Assembly (NCBI GenBank): GCA_031255315.1
Contig: JAIRSS010000196.1
Location: 1 to 5,507, forward strand
DNA length: 5,507 nt
Reading direction: 5' to 3'
From: Spirochaetaceae bacterium
GTDB lineage: Bacteria; Spirochaetota; Spirochaetia; Treponematales; Breznakiellaceae
Part shown: positions 5,386 to 5,507 of the stretch, one piece after another
How the letters are laid out: each line of letters begins with the position of its first letter
Numbering within the stretch: position 1 is the first letter of the stretch
Notes under the pieces: generated by a model
What the model was told of the DNA's origin: nothing
The model's input: the letters and a program-made list of their open reading frames with translations, nothing else
Databases searched by the model: none
Translations under genes and position numbers: made by a program

Positions 5386-5507
5386 ATGAACCTTAGTATC
5401 AATAACTACCGCAACAAACTTCAAAACACTATAGATTACGGCGGCAGCATTAATGAAACCACTATCCGCCGCTGTTTCATAGACATGGTAAATGATTTTG
5501 CGGAGGG
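5386..5507 (+). CDS. N terminus of a probable type ISP-like restriction-modification/helicase protein (3' partial)
   Basis: Forty codons are visible before the window ends: MNLSINNYRNKLQNTIDYGG followed by SINETTIRRCFIDMVNDFAE. The pattern of a tyrosine-containing helix, YGG, NE, then TIRR-F and an N-[DE]-[FY]-A helix is one I associate with the start of large restriction-modification proteins carrying helicase and N6-adenine methylase domains. There the segment precedes a nuclease-like domain. That assignment is from memory, and none of the catalytic motifs fall inside the window. The start is either this ATG or the adjoining GTG at 5383. The gene has its own promoter (5277-5305) and follows a repeat-rich, lower-GC stretch, a context typical of acquired defence genes. 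The CDS itself is likely real; the product is tentative. Confidence 0.5.
   Translation, partial: MNLSINNYRNKLQNTIDYGGSINETTIRRCFIDMVNDFAE

Noticed and set aside
1..5507. CRISPR array, rRNA or riboswitch
   Set aside because: No regularly spaced identical direct repeats, no rRNA-like conserved strings and no recognisable aptamer core were seen.

Overview
The window looks like a GC-rich treponeme-type spirochaete chromosome. Evidence is a chemoreceptor signalling domain, a very large membrane-anchored TPR protein with the organisation of the spirochaete periplasmic flagellar collar protein FlcA, and a secreted protein of the CBM48/AMPK-glycogen-binding fold. The relatively high GC would suit the termite-gut treponemes; genus placement is inference from protein style, since no rRNA or other marker is present.

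Layout. 1-639 (+) is the C-terminal part of a methyl-accepting chemotaxis protein, cut by the left edge. 640-880 is a convergent intergenic space rich in inverted repeats, some mutually exclusive. 881-3919 (-) is the large FlcA-like gene. A 42-bp divergent gap (3920-3961) with a 14-bp palindrome separates it from 3962-4723 (+), an exported protein with two E-set/CBM48-like domains. 4724-5382 holds no convincing gene. It carries a 163-bp nested inverted-repeat element (4888-5050) whose inner arms consist of degenerate ~10-bp units, and a good sigma70-type promoter (5277-5305). That promoter points at a CDS starting near 5386 and running off the right edge. Its first 40 residues resemble the N terminus of large type ISP-like restriction-modification or helicase proteins.

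How it fits together. The left two thirds are motility and envelope functions: chemoreceptor, flagellar collar scaffold, exported E-set protein. The right 650 bp changes character: it is visibly AT-richer, repeat-bearing, and leads into a probable defence gene. The change suggests a boundary between core and accessory DNA. I found no complete new system. The nested palindromic element, the competing hairpins and the unusual divergent control region deserve the most attention.
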